DNA of 64,000 nucleotides, taken from contig JAEKLF010000043.1 in NCBI GenBank assembly GCA_019509985.1, positions 27,058-91,057 of the forward strand, read 5' to 3'. Below are positions 1 through 11,400 of the stretch, in pieces. Every line of letters starts with the position of its first letter. Positions within the stretch are counted from its first letter, which is position 1. The notes beneath the pieces were generated by a model that was given only the letters and a program-made list of their open reading frames with translations, ran no database searches and was not told the DNA's origin. The DNA comes from Burkholderiales bacterium. GTDB lineage: Bacteria > Pseudomonadota > Gammaproteobacteria > Burkholderiales > Burkholderiaceae_C. The position numbers and the translations under genes were made by a program.

Positions 1-1368
1 GGCCGCACGGTTGAAATAGTCGCTGGCCAGGGCCTGGCGCACCGAGTGCACCTCCAGCGAGGACTGCTCCACGCGCAGCTGCTGGGCGCGGTATTCGGCC
101 TGGGCGCGGCGGTCGCCGCCGAGCGGCACTTCCAGCGCGACGCCCAGCGTCCAGTCGGGGTTGCGGCCTTGCGTGGCCTTCTGCGCCGCGTCCAGCGGAC
201 CGTAGGTCAGGCTGTTGCTGCTGTAAGAGGCCTGCACGTCCAGCGCCGGCAGCTTCTTGCTGTAGGCCAGGCGCAGGCGCGCATCGGCCTGCTCGCGCTT
301 GAGCTGGGCCATGCGCAACGGCGGCCACGCGGCCTCGACGTCGGGCAGGCGCTCGGCCAGCGCGGCGAGTTCGGACGGCGCTGGAGCGGCGTCCAGGCTG
401 GGCTCGGACAGCGTCCAGTCGCCGTCCTGCGGCGGCAGGTCCAGCAGCACGCGCACCTTGGCTTCGGCGTCGAACAAGGCCTGTTGGCCGCGCGCCAGCT
501 CGGCGCGGCGGGCCGCCAGCACGGCCTGAGCTTCGTCCAGCGCGCCGGGACCCAGGCGGCCGCCGTCGACGCGCATGCGCACGTCGTCCACCGTCTCGCG
601 GGCGTTGTCCAGCGCGTCGCGGCGCAGCGCCTGCGTCGTGCGGGCGCGCCACAGTTGCCAGTAGGCCGACAGCGCGTCGCTGCCGATGCGCAGCGCCTGC
701 TGACGGAACTGCCAGACGCCGATCTCGCGCTCGAAGCGGGCGACGCGCAGGTCCGTCTCGACGACGTCGCGCCCAGCACCGCGCAGCAGCGGCTGGCGCA
801 GCGACAGCACGAGGGCGCCGGTGCTTTCGGAGTCGCCGGTCGCGAAGCTGGCCGAGGCGATGACGTTGCTGCGCCGCTGCGTGCTGCGCCAGGCCAGGGC
901 CACCTCGGCGCCCGTCGGTGCCTTCACGCGCACGCCGGCCTCGCCGCCGAGGACATGTTCGTCCAGGCGCGTCAGGCCACCGAGGGCGGCGGTCAGGCGC
1001 TCCTCGACGGTGCGCTGGCGGTTGCGGCCCTCGCGGCGCAGGTTGGCGTAGGCGATGGGCAGGTAGATGCCGGTCTCGGCCTCGGCGGCCTGCTCCGACA
1101 CGCGGGCCTGCAGCCGTGCGTACAGCACCTCGGCGTTCTGCGCCAGCGCGAGCTGGGCCAGCGTGCGCGCGTCAAGCTGCACCGGACGCTTGGCGGCCGG
1201 CTTGGGCGGTGGTTCGTAGGGCTCGTAGCGGATCGGCGCCGGCGCGAAATCGCGCGGGTACTCCGACTCGCTGCTGTCGATGCCGGCCTGAACCTGGCCG
1301 GCGCATGCCGCTGCTGCCACCGCCGCCGCGCCGACTGCATGACGCCAGGCCGCGGTGCGCCGCCGCAT
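1..1368 (-). CDS. TolC-family outer-membrane efflux/secretion channel, 3' end outside the window
   Basis: Translating the minus strand from the ATG at 1368 gives 456 uninterrupted codons to the window edge, so the C-terminus is missing. The protein starts with an arginine-rich, Ala-rich signal peptide (MRRRTAAWRHAVGAAAVAAA, then ACAGQVQA). The body then has the long amphipathic helices and short beta segments of TolC proteins, including ARTLAQLALAQNAEV, SLRQPLLRGAGRDV and a second repeat near LGVALEVPLGGDRRAQ. TolC-type trimers form the outer-membrane duct of type I secretion and efflux systems. The ATG overlaps the TGA of the upstream sapC-like gene (TGATG), so the two are translationally coupled. 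The giant RTX-containing gene starts about 1.1 kb away on the other strand, which makes this channel a candidate exit duct for it. That link is an inference. No inner-membrane ABC or adaptor gene is visible inside the window. Confidence 0.85.
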   Translation of the reverse strand, partial: MRRRTAAWRHAVGAAAVAAAACAGQVQAGIDSSESEYPRDFAPAPIRYEPYEPPPKPAAKRPVQLDARTLAQLALAQNAEVLYARLQARVSEQAAEAETGIYLPIAYANLRREGRNRQRTVEERLTAALGGLTRLDEHVLGGEAGVRVKAPTGAEVALAWRSTQRRSNVIASASFATGDSESTGALVLSLRQPLLRGAGRDVVETDLRVARFEREIGVWQFRQQALRIGSDALSAYWQLWRARTTQALRRDALDNARETVDDVRMRVDGGRLGPGALDEAQAVLAARRAELARGQQALFDAEAKVRVLLDLPPQDGDWTLSEPSLDAAPAPSELAALAERLPDVEAAWPPLRMAQLKREQADARLRLAYSKKLPALDVQASYSSNSLTYGPLDAAQKATQGRNPDWTLGVALEVPLGGDRRAQAEYRAQQLRVEQSSLEVHSVRQALASDYFNRAA

Positions 1369-2105
1369 CAAGCCGCCTTGGCCGGCGTGAGGCGCTTGTC
1401 CTTGAGCTGCATCAGCCGTTCGATCTGGGCGAGCGACATCAGCTGCGCGTAGATGGCCGGCAGGTAGCGCTTGCTGCGAAGCTCCAGGAACTTGTCGTTG
1501 GACAGGTTGTTCAGCCGCTCTTCGTTGACGACCCAGCAGCCGGCGATGTTCTTCTCGCGGTCGCCTTCGCGCACGCGCATCTGCAGCGGCGTGAACATGT
1601 TCAGCTCGGCCATCGTCTTGGAGAACTCCAGCGTGATCTGGTCCATCTGCTGCAGCTCGGCCAGGTAGCGCTTGACGTTCTCGATGACCTGCGTGGGCTC
1701 GCCCTTGTCGTCGAACAGCGCGCTGCCTTCACCGTCCTTGCCATCGGTGCTGACCAGGCTGCTGGCCTCGTCGATGCAGATCGTGAAGTGACCCTCGGTG
1801 CCGCTGTTGGCCAGCGCGAAGGGGTAGCGGCGGATGATGGCGGGGATGTAGCTCGCCTCCCACTTGCCGGCCTCGCTGACGAAGAGGTTCTCGCCGGCGT
1901 CCAGCCCGAGCAGGGTGACCGGACGGAAGGCGTCCTTCTCCTTGTCTTCCACGAAGACGATGGGGTAGACGGCCGCGGCGCGGGCGAACTCGTGCATCGT
2001 CAGATAGGCGATGTGAAAGTCCTTCGCGAAACCGAAACCCGTGATCTCCTTGATGCGGGTGCGGGCGTGACGTTCACGGTTGACGGGGACCACTTTTTCA
2101 AACAT
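1368..2105 (-). CDS. SapC family protein
   Basis: A 245-residue protein starting MFEKVVPVNRERHARTRI. It matches the SapC family as I know it: an early VPVNRxRH segment, a central YPIVFVEDKEKDAFRPVTLLG block, and a tail with GCWVVNEERLNNLSNDKFLEL. SapC proteins were first linked to S-layer secretion. Their biochemical role is unclear and they often sit near TolC or type I secretion genes. The ATG at 2105 is preferred over the longer TTG-initiated frame (to 2132) because AAGGA (plus-strand 2112-2116) sits 6 nt upstream. The next gene, the TolC-like channel, overlaps its stop by one base. The position beside a giant surface-protein gene fits a role in export or surface anchoring, but that is inferred from context. 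Confidence 0.88.
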   Translation of the reverse strand: MFEKVVPVNRERHARTRIKEITGFGFAKDFHIAYLTMHEFARAAAVYPIVFVEDKEKDAFRPVTLLGLDAGENLFVSEAGKWEASYIPAIIRRYPFALANSGTEGHFTICIDEASSLVSTDGKDGEGSALFDDKGEPTQVIENVKRYLAELQQMDQITLEFSKTMAELNMFTPLQMRVREGDREKNIAGCWVVNEERLNNLSNDKFLELRSKRYLPAIYAQLMSLAQIERLMQLKDKRLTPAKAA

Positions 2106-2446
2106 CGCGAATCCTTGTAACGCGTTTTCCAAACGGCGGGCAGCCCGGCAAACGCCGCGACCTGCGACCCGCCGCGCAAGCTCTTTCCAAGTATCGGCGA
2201 AGGCCCTTTGCCGACGGACACAGGAAAGTCCTAGGGCTCAGCTTGTCGCAAGGCCGAGTGCAAAAGCGTCTGCAGTGATTGGGCCATCTCGACCCCCCCG
2301 GATGCGGGGCGTGTGGAATGCCCGCCGATGCTGAAAACTCTCATGGGAAAGCCACACGTCTTCGCTATGCTCGCCCGCATGTCTGCACCCCTCCATCAAC
2401 CCCGTTTCAGTGCTGCCATCAGCGCCGGGGCCGAGGGCCAGGCATC
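2106..2446. other. Divergent intergenic region between the sapC-like gene and the giant gene
   Basis: 341 bp with no gene of normal size. It must hold the promoters of the sapC-tolC pair (minus) and of the giant gene (plus), but I could not identify a convincing -35/-10 pair for either. An imperfect inverted repeat CGGCGAAGG-c-CCTTTGCCG lies at 2195-2213 and could form a hairpin in the leader. A short open frame runs into the giant gene start (separate entry). The long leader in front of the giant gene may carry post-transcriptional control. That is speculation. Confidence 0.5.
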
Positions 2447-2450
2447 GTGA
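2379..2450 (+). other. Short upstream ORF overlapping the giant gene start
   Basis: ATG at 2379 opens a 23-codon frame (MSAPLHQPRFSAAISAGAEG, then QAS) that ends at TGA 2448-2450. It overlaps the GTG start of the giant gene in the arrangement GTGA. Two in-frame ATGs lie further up, at 2343 and 2367. It could be a leader peptide that couples translation to the giant ORF, or the original N-terminus of the protein separated by a frameshift, since the paralogue has about 20 more residues before its LEPR motif. No clear Shine-Dalgarno precedes it, so it may also be chance. Confidence 0.25.
2433..2437 (+). promoter_or_regulatory. Ribosome binding site deciding the giant gene start
   Basis: GAGGG lies 9 nt before the GTG at 2447. 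No comparable site precedes the in-frame ATG at 2456. The open frame extends upstream to 2279, but that extension contains five cysteines in about 45 residues, while I noticed none in the body of the protein, so the extension is rejected as coding. Confidence 0.55.
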
Positions 2451-5400
2451 GCGCGATGGTGCGCCTGGCCCGCGCGATGCGCGACGCCTACCGCCTGGAG
2501 GCGCTGGAGCCGCGTGTGCTGCTGTCGGCCGACCCGGTGCTGGGCGCGGCCCATGCCATCGTCATGCAGCCGGCCGACCAGTTCGGCGGCCACCACGCGC
2601 TGGACGGCGCCTACGACCCCGCCGATGCGCTGGCCCATCATCCGGGTCAATTCGCGCACGCCAGCCTGCCCGAGGGCTGGCAGAACTGGGCGCCGGCCAC
2701 GCCCGAGCCTTCGCCGACGGGCAGCCACAGCTTCGCCGTTGACGCGCGCGCCTTCGACGTCGGTCATGCACAGACCGCCAGCGGCTTCATGGCCGGCACG
2801 CTCACCGTTTCGCTGGATCACGCGGCCAACGACCCGGCCACGCTCAACCTCAGCGCAGCGCCGACGCTGGCCAAGGCGCTGGCCGTCGTCAACCCGGGCG
2901 GTGCCCAGGCCGTCACGCAGACCACCGACCCGACGCTGACGCTGGGCTCGGGTGATGTCTTCGAGGTCGAGATCGACAGCACCGGCTCCGACCTCATCAA
3001 TGTGACCGGCCAGGCCACGCTGAACGGCACCCTCAAGGTCAGCCTGATCGGTGGCGCCACGCCCACCGACGGCCAGACCTACACCTTCCTGAAGTACGGC
3101 AGCCTGTCCGGCAGCTTTGCCGAGGGCGAGGGCCTGGTCAGCGTCGGCAACGGCCTGTACTTCGAGATCCAGTCCGACACGGTCGCCAAGGAGCTCAGGC
3201 TCGTCGCCCACCGCCTCGACACGCCGAGCAGCTTTGCGGTCAACCTGCTCTACACGGCGGCGGGCGCCACCGGCCAGGCGCTGGCCGACCAGGCCGGCGA
3301 GTGGTTCAACGCGGGTTATTTCGCGCGCAACCAGGCCTACAGCTTCAGCGGCTCGCTGGACCTGGGCCAGGGCGTCAAGCTCAGCGGCACCATCGCCGCG
3401 GCCTACACGCAGAACGTGCTGCTCAGCGACGGCAGCGGCACGCACAGCTACGACGTCTGGAAGATCGGCATCGACGACGGCAACGGCTACCTCGGCCTGA
3501 ACTCGGCCGACACCAGCAAGCCCGGCGTCACCTTCAGCCAGATCGACGCCGCCGTGCTGGTGCTGGACGGCCAGGGCGCCAACTCCGCCGGCTGGCTGTT
3601 GGCCGAGGGCCATGCCGGTGGCATCGCGCTGCAGGGCGTCAACAACCTGACGCTGAGCGCCAGCGACCTGTCGCTGGAATTCAGCCTAGGCCTGGGCCAG
3701 CTCAACGGCCAGGCCAACCATGCCGGCATCGACCTGTCCGCTCAGGCGCAGAGCCTGGTCGTCGACGCCAGCCACACCGTGACGTTCAACGGCGACGGCC
3801 ACCTCGGCGACTTCGCCTCCATGAGCGGCAGCGGCCAGCTGGTCTACGGCCCCGTCACGCTGAGCGGCACGCTCGGCCTGGCCGTGTCGTCCGGCTCGCT
3901 GACGGCCATTGGCGACCACATCGAGGCGCGGCTGGCAACGGGCAGCTTCTCGGCCGGCGTCACCGATGCCAGCTTCGGCGCGTTGATGACCAGCGGCGGC
4001 GGCCTGGCGATGGAAGCCAGCGGCGGCTTCTATCTGTCGGGCGGCGGCTTCGCCAACGTGTCGGCCACGTCGGCCCTGCTGCGCTTGAACCTGACCGGCA
4101 GCGACCAGACCGGCCAGGTGCTGAGCGCCGGCGCACTCAGCCACACCTTCGGCACCATGCCGACCAGCAGCACGCCCGAGGTCGACATCCGCGGCTTGAG
4201 CGCGACCATCGGCAGCGACTTCAGCCTCGGCGGCGACTACGCCTTCGGCCGCGACGCCAACAGCGGCGGCATGGACCTCATCGCCACCAACGCCAGCATC
4301 CAGCTGGTGGCGGGCAGCTTCAAGGCCGGCGTGACCGGCGCCAGCGTCGCCATCGCGATGAACGCGGCAGGCAGCGGCGTGGACCTGGTCGAGGCCAGCG
4401 GCTCGCCCTTCCTGCAGCTGGGCAGCGACGTGTCGGCCAGTGCCACCTCCGTCGCGCTGCGCTTCAACGCCACCGGCGCTGACGCCAGCGGCCATCAGCT
4501 GGCCGTCGGCAACGCCACCCACACCTTTGGCAGCGGCCTCGGCGCCGGCCTGCAGGAAGTCAGCCTGACCGGCGCCAGCCTGACCATCGGCGACTTCTTC
4601 AACGCCACCGGCAGCCTCGCCCTTGAGCGCAGCAGCGCCACGGTGCTGCTGGCCGCCGATAACACCACGACGGCCGGCGTCGACGAGTCCACCGCGGGCG
4701 TGCTGGTCGACCGCCTGCTGGTCGGCGCCCACGGTCTGTCGGCCACGGCCGGCGTCCCCAACGGCCCGGGCCTGATGCTGGCCGGCGTGGACTTCGCGCT
4801 CGCGCTGATGAGCGCCCGCAGCGACCCGACCCGCCACTGGACCAGCCTGCAAGCCAGCGCCACCTCGGTCAGCTTCACGGGCCTGACCGGCGTGAGCCTG
4901 AGCGGCAGCAACCTGTCGGTCAACGTCAACCAGGCCAGCAACGCGAGCGACTCGGTCGTCGACTACGGCGCCAGCCGCACCGTGCTGGCCGTGCCCACCG
5001 GCGCTGGCAGCTTCACGCTCGACATGGCCGGCTCGCGCGGCCGCCTGATGCAGGCCGCCGGCACGCTGACCTTCGACCTCTACGACTTCGTCCGCGTCAC
5101 CGGCAGCCTGGCCGTCTCGCGCAGCGACCAGGACGTGACGCTGGCCGGCGGCGAGGTCGTGCACTCGCGCATGCTGACGGTCGGCGCGGCAGGCGTCAGC
5201 GGCTTTGCCGGCATGAACGTTGGCCAGGCCGACGCGATGGGCCTGAGCCTGACCGGCCTGGACGTCGCGCTGGCGATGTACTCCGACCGCGGCAACGCCG
5301 CGCGCAGCTGGACCAGCCTGCAGGCCACGGCCGCCAGCGTCGGCCTCGTCGGCGTCCCCAACGTCACGCTGACCGGCAGCAACCTCGCCGTCAGCCTGAA

Positions 5401-8400
5401 CCAGGCCACCGGCGCCAGCGACCCCGTTGTCGACTACGCGACGACCGTGCTGACGGTGCCAACCAGCAGCAGCACCGGCATCACGCTGAACATGGCCGGC
5501 AGTGCCGGCGAACTGCTCAAGGCCAGCGGCACGCTGTCGCTCGGTGTCTTCGACTTCTTCAGCGCCAGCGGCAGCCTCGCCATCGAGCGCCGCGACGCCA
5601 GCCTCCTGCTGGCCGACGGCAGCACGGTACAGACCCGGCTGCTGGCCATCGGCGGCAGCGGCATCGGCGGCTTTGCCGGCAACAACGGTGCTTCCGCCGA
5701 CCGCGTGGGCCTGACGCTGACCGGCCTCGACTTCGCGCTGGCCCTGCAGAGCAGCAAGGCCACGCCGTCGCGCAGCTGGACGAGCCTGGAGGCCACGGTC
5801 GGCAGCGTCGCCCTGGTGGGCATCAACGGCCTGACGCTGACCGGCAGCAACCTGTCGGTCGCCGTCAACCAGACCAGCCAGGCCAACGATTCGGTCGCCA
5901 ACTACGCGGCCCAGAACCTCGTCATCGCCACCAGCTCCAGCACGTCCAAGACGCTGGATCTGGCCGGCAGCGACGGCCACACCGTCAAGGCCAGCGGCAC
6001 GCTGTCGCTGGACGGCTTCGGCTTCGTGCAGCTCAGCGGCGGCTTCGCGCTGGAAAGCAAGGACTCGACCGTGGTGCTGGCCGACGGCTCCACCGTCACG
6101 ACCCGGCTGCTGACGGTGGGCGGCGCCGGCATCGCCGGCTTCGCGGGGAACAACGGCGGCTCCGCCGACCAGGTCGGCCTGACGCTGACCGGCGCCGAGT
6201 TCGCGCTGGCCCTGCAGTCGAGCAAGGTCGACCCGACCCGCAGCTGGACGACGCTGCAGGCCAGCGTCGACAACGTCGCCCTGGTCGGCATCAGCGGCCT
6301 GACGCTGTCGGGCAGCCAGCTCGCGCTGCGCCTGAACCAGGCCAAGCAGGCCAACGACGCCGTCGCCGACTACGCGGCCCAGAACCTCGTCGTCGCCACC
6401 GCGCCCGGCAACACGCTGACGCTGGACATGAGCGGCAGCGAAGGCCGCATCCTGCGCGCCAGCGGCTCGCTGACGCTGGACGCCTTCGGCTTCGTGCAGC
6501 TCAGCGGCAGCTTCGCCTTCGAAAGCAAGGACTCGACCCTGGTGCTGGCCGACGGCTCCACGGTCACGACCCGGCTGCTGACCGTCGGCGGCAGCGGTAT
6601 CGCCGGCTTTGCCGGCAACAACGGCGGCTCGGCCGACCAACTCGGCCTCAGCCTGACCGGGGCGGACTTCGCGCTCGCGCTGCAATCGTCCAAGGCCACG
6701 CCGGCACGCAGCTGGACGACGCTGCAGGCCAACGTCGCCAGCGTCGGCCTCGTCGGCGTCAGCGGCCTGACGCTGATCGGCAGCAACCTGTCGCTGCAGC
6801 TCAACCAGGCCAGGCAGGCGGGCGACTCGGTCGCCAACTACGCGGCGCAGAACCTCGTCGTCGCCACCGGCACGAGCAGCAGCCGCACGCTGGACCTGTC
6901 CGGCAGCGACGGCAACATCCTGCGCGCCAGCGGCAACCTGCAGCTCGACGCCTTCGGCTTCGTGCAGCTCAGCGGCGGCTTCAGCGTCGAGAGCAAGGAC
7001 TCGACGCTGAAGCTGGCCGACGGCTCCACCGTCACGACGCGGCTGCTGACGGTCGGCGGCGCCGCCATCAGCGGCTTCGCGGGCAACAACGGCGGCTCGG
7101 CCGACCAGGTCGGACTGAGCCTGACCGGCGCCGAGTTCGCGCTGGCTCTGCAGTCCAGCAAGGCCACGCCGGCGCGCAGCTGGACCAGCCTGCAGGCCAG
7201 CGTCGACAACGTCGCCTTAGTCGGCATCAGCGGCTTGACCCTGTCAGGCAGCAACCTGGCGATCAAGCTCAACCAGGCCAAGCAGGCCAACGATGCGGTG
7301 GCCGACTACGCGGCCCAGAACCTCGTCGTCGCCACCGCGCCCGGCAACTCGCTGACGCTGGACATGGCGGGCAGCGAAGGCCGCATCCTCAAGGCCAGCG
7401 GCGTGCTCGCGCTGGACGCCTTCGGCTTCGTACAACTGGGCGGCAGCTTCGCCATCGAGAGCAAGGATTCGACCCTCGTGCTGGCCGATGGCAGCACCGT
7501 GCAGACCCGTTTGTTGACGGTGGGCGGCAGCGGCATCAGCGGCTTTGCCGGCAACAACGGCAACTCGGCCGACAAGGTCGGCCTGACGCTGACCGGCGCC
7601 GAGTTCGCCTTGGCGCTGCAGTCCAGCAAGGCCACGCCGGCTCGCAGCTGGACCAGCCTGCAGGCCAGCGTCAACACGGTCGCCCTCGTGGGCATCAACG
7701 GCCTGACGCTCGCGGGCAGCAACCTGTCCATCAAGCTGAACCAGGCCGGCCAGCTGAACGACGCGGTCGCCGACTACGCGGCCCAGAACCTCGTCGTCGC
7801 CACCGGTCCGAGCGACTCGCTGACGCTGGACTTCGCCGGCAGCGAGGGCAAGATCCTCAAGGCCAGCGGTCATCTGACGCTGGACGCCTTCGGCTTCGTG
7901 CAGCTGGACGGCGGCTTCGCCATCGAGAGCAAGGATTCGACGCTGGTGCTGGCCGATGGCAGTACCGTCCAGACCCGCCTGCTGACGGTGGGCGGCAGCG
8001 GCATCAGCGGCTTTGCCGGCAACAACGGCAACTCGGCCGACCGTGTGGGCCTGACGCTCAGCGGTGCCGAGTTCGCGCTGGCCTTGCAAAGCTCCAAGGT
8101 CACGCCGACGCGCAGCTGGACGACCCTGCAGGCCAGCGTTGCCAATGTCGCGCTGGTCGGCATCGACGGCCTGACGTTGGCCGGCAGCAACCTGTCCATC
8201 CAAGTCAACCAGGCCAAGCAGCTGAACGATTCGGTGGCCGACTACGCGGCCCAGAACCTCGTCGTCGCGACCGGCCCGGCCGACACGCTGACACTGGATC
8301 TGGCCGGCGTTGAGGGCAAGATCCTCAAGGCCAGCGGCAACCTGCAGCTGGATGCCTTCGGCTTCGTGCAGGCCAGCGGTGGCTTCGCCATCGAGAGCAA

Positions 8401-11400
8401 GGACTCGACCGTCGTGCTGGCCGATGGCAGCACGGTGCAGACGCGACTGCTGACGGTGGGCGGCGCGGGCATCAACGGCTTCGCGGGCTCCAGCGGCGGC
8501 ACGGGCCTGTCGCTGACCAACCTCGAATTCGCGCTGGCGATGCAGTCCAGCAAGGCCACGCCCGCCCGCAGCTGGACCAGCCTGCAGGCCACGGCAGGCA
8601 GCGTTGCCCTCGTCGGCATCGACGGCCTGACGCTGACGGGCAGCGATCTGGCCCTGCGCATCAACCAGGCCAAGGCGCTGAACGACAAGGTCGTCGACTA
8701 CGCGACGCAGAACCTCGTCGTCGCCACCGGCCCCGGCAACACGCTGACGCTGGACATGGCCGGCAGCGAGGGCAGGATCCTCAAGGCCAGCGGCACGTTG
8801 ACACTGGACGCCTTCGGCTTCTTCCAGGTCAGCGGCGGCTTCGCCATCGAGCAGCGCGACCAGGCGGTCACGCTGTCCGCCGCGACCAACGCGCAGGGCG
8901 TGCAGACCTCGGCGCCCGGCACAGTCAACGCCCGCCTGCTGACCATCGGCGCCAGCAATGTGCGCGCCTTCGCCGGCATCAACGGCGGCACGGCCGATCA
9001 GGTCGGCCTGGAGCTGACCGGCGCCAACTTCGGCCTCGCGCTGATCAGCGAAGTGGGCGGCACGGGCGCGCCGCGCAAGTGGACCTCGCTGGAAGCCAAC
9101 GCCGCCCAGGTCGGCCTCGTCGGCATGCCCGACGGCCTGACGCTGCAGGCCAACAACATCCACGTGCTGGTCAACCGCGCGTCGCAGATCGTGCCGGCCG
9201 GCGCCAAGCCCGCAGTCGTCGACTACGCGAACGGGGCAACCGCGCTGACCGTTGCCACCGGCCCGGGCAGCAGCCTGAGCTTCGACATGCCGGGCGCCAA
9301 CGGCCCGATGCTGAGCGCGACCGGCAACCTCACGCTCGATGCCTTCGGCTTCGTGCAGGTCAGCGGTGGCTTCGCCGTCGAGAAGCGCAGCACCACCGTC
9401 ACGCTGGCGGCCACGCGCACGCTGCCGGCGCAGGACATCGCCGTCGACGTGCTGAGCTTCGGCCTGGACAACGTCACCGTCTTCGCCGGTGTCAACGGCG
9501 GCACGGCCGACGCGGCCGGCCTGCAGATCGCCGGCGTGGACCTGGCGCTGGCCCTGGTCAGCTCGCAGACCGAGCCGGGCCGCAAGTGGACCGCGCTGCA
9601 GGCCAACGCGACGTCGGCCGGCTTCGTGGGGCTGTCCGACCTGCTGCCGACGGTGCGCAACCTGACCGTCGAGCTGAACCAGGCCAGCCGCGCCAACGAC
9701 CGCGTCATCGACTTCTCCGCCGCGCCGCTGACCGTGCTGATCGGCCCCGGCCGCACGGTCGACATCGCGCTGGACGGCGCCGCCGGCGAGCTGGTGCGCG
9801 TCGAGGGCGACATCACGCTGCAGCTGTTCGACTTCGCCTACCTGTCGGGCCGCATCGGCTTCGAGAAGTACAGCCCGACCGCGCCGATCACGCTGACCAC
9901 CTCCGCCGGCCTGCCGCAGCAGGTCACGGCCACGTCCATGCTGGCCATCACCGGCCAGGGCGTCAGCGTCTTCGTCGGCTACGCCGACGGCGGCTTCGAC
10001 ACCAGCAAGACGCCCGACCAGCAGGCCGGCAATCTCTACGGCTTCGGCGTCAGCAGCGCGGACTTCGGCCTGCTCATCGCCAAGGCCGGCGGCCAGTCCT
10101 ACACGGCCGCCAAGGCCAACCTGGCCCACGTGGCCGTCTACGGCTTCGACCCGGCCGACTTCGAACTCAGCGCCAGCGACCTGCAGCTGGAGATCAACCG
10201 CGCCGACGCCAACGGCCGCAGCATCGACTTCATCCGCAGCTTCGGCGCCAGCGGTCTCGCGCTCGGGTCGACGGGCGCCATCGCGCTGGACTTCGCCGGC
10301 GGCGACCGCATCGGCGTCTACGCCCGCGAGGCGGTGCTCAAGGTCTCGGACTTCATCTACTTCCGCGGCGCCATCGGCTTCCAGAAGGCCGACTACGGCA
10401 ACACGCTGAGGGCCGGCAACGGCCTCGTGCCGGTGCTTGGCGCCAAGGGCTTCTCCATCGCCGGCAGCGGCATCGACGCCTTCGTCGGCTATGCGGACGG
10501 CGGCATCGACGCCAGCAAATCCTTCGCCGACCAAGCCGGCAACCTCTACGGCTTCGGCGTTCAGAATCTGAGCTTCGGCTTCCTGAGCGTCAAGGACCAG
10601 GCCGGCAAGACCTACCGCGCGCTGCGCGCCGACGCGAGCAACGTCTCCATCTACGGCGTCGACGCGAACGACTTCACGCTCGCCGCCAACGACGTCCACA
10701 TCGAATACAACAGCGCCTCGCCGGGCGTGGGCGGCCTCATCACGCCGCTGAACTTCGCCGGCAGCCGCGCGCTGGACCTGCCCACCGGCGCCGACCCGGT
10801 CACGCTGAATTTCTCCGGCGAGCGGCTGATGCTGTCCGCCGCGCAGGCGACGCTGGCGATCTCCGATTTCGTGCTCATTCAGGGCAGCTTCGCCTTCCAG
10901 AAGGCCAGCTTCAGCGGCCTGCGCAACACGCTGGGCCTGCCACTGCTGAACGCGCGCGGCTTCACCGTCGGCGCGAGCAACGTCGACGTCTTCGTCGGCT
11001 ATGCCGACGGCGGCCTGGATCGCACGCGCCGCTTCCAGGACCAGTCCAGCCATCTCTACGGCCTGGGCGTGCAGGGCGTGGACATCGGCCTGCTGATGGC
11101 CAACGCGGGTGGCATCAAGTACACGGCGCTGAAGGCCCATGCCGACTCCATCGGCGTCTACGGCTTCGACACCAACGACTTCGAGCTGTCTGCCAACGGC
11201 GTCGACATCGAGCTGAACACGGCCACCGGCGTGGCCCGGCCCATCGACTTCACGGCCGGCGGCGGCAGCGGCTTCAATGTGCCCACCGGCGGCGCGCCCG
11301 TCGTGCTGGATATGTCCGGCAGCGTCATCGGTGCCAGCCTGACGGATGCGCGCCTGACCATCAGCCAGTTCGTCCACGTCGACGGCAACTTCGCCTTCAA

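Noticed and set aside
2279..2446. The upstream extension of the giant frame to 2279
   Set aside because: It contains several cysteines and prolines unlike the rest of the protein and has no ribosome binding site. The GTG at 2447 with GAGGG is a better start.
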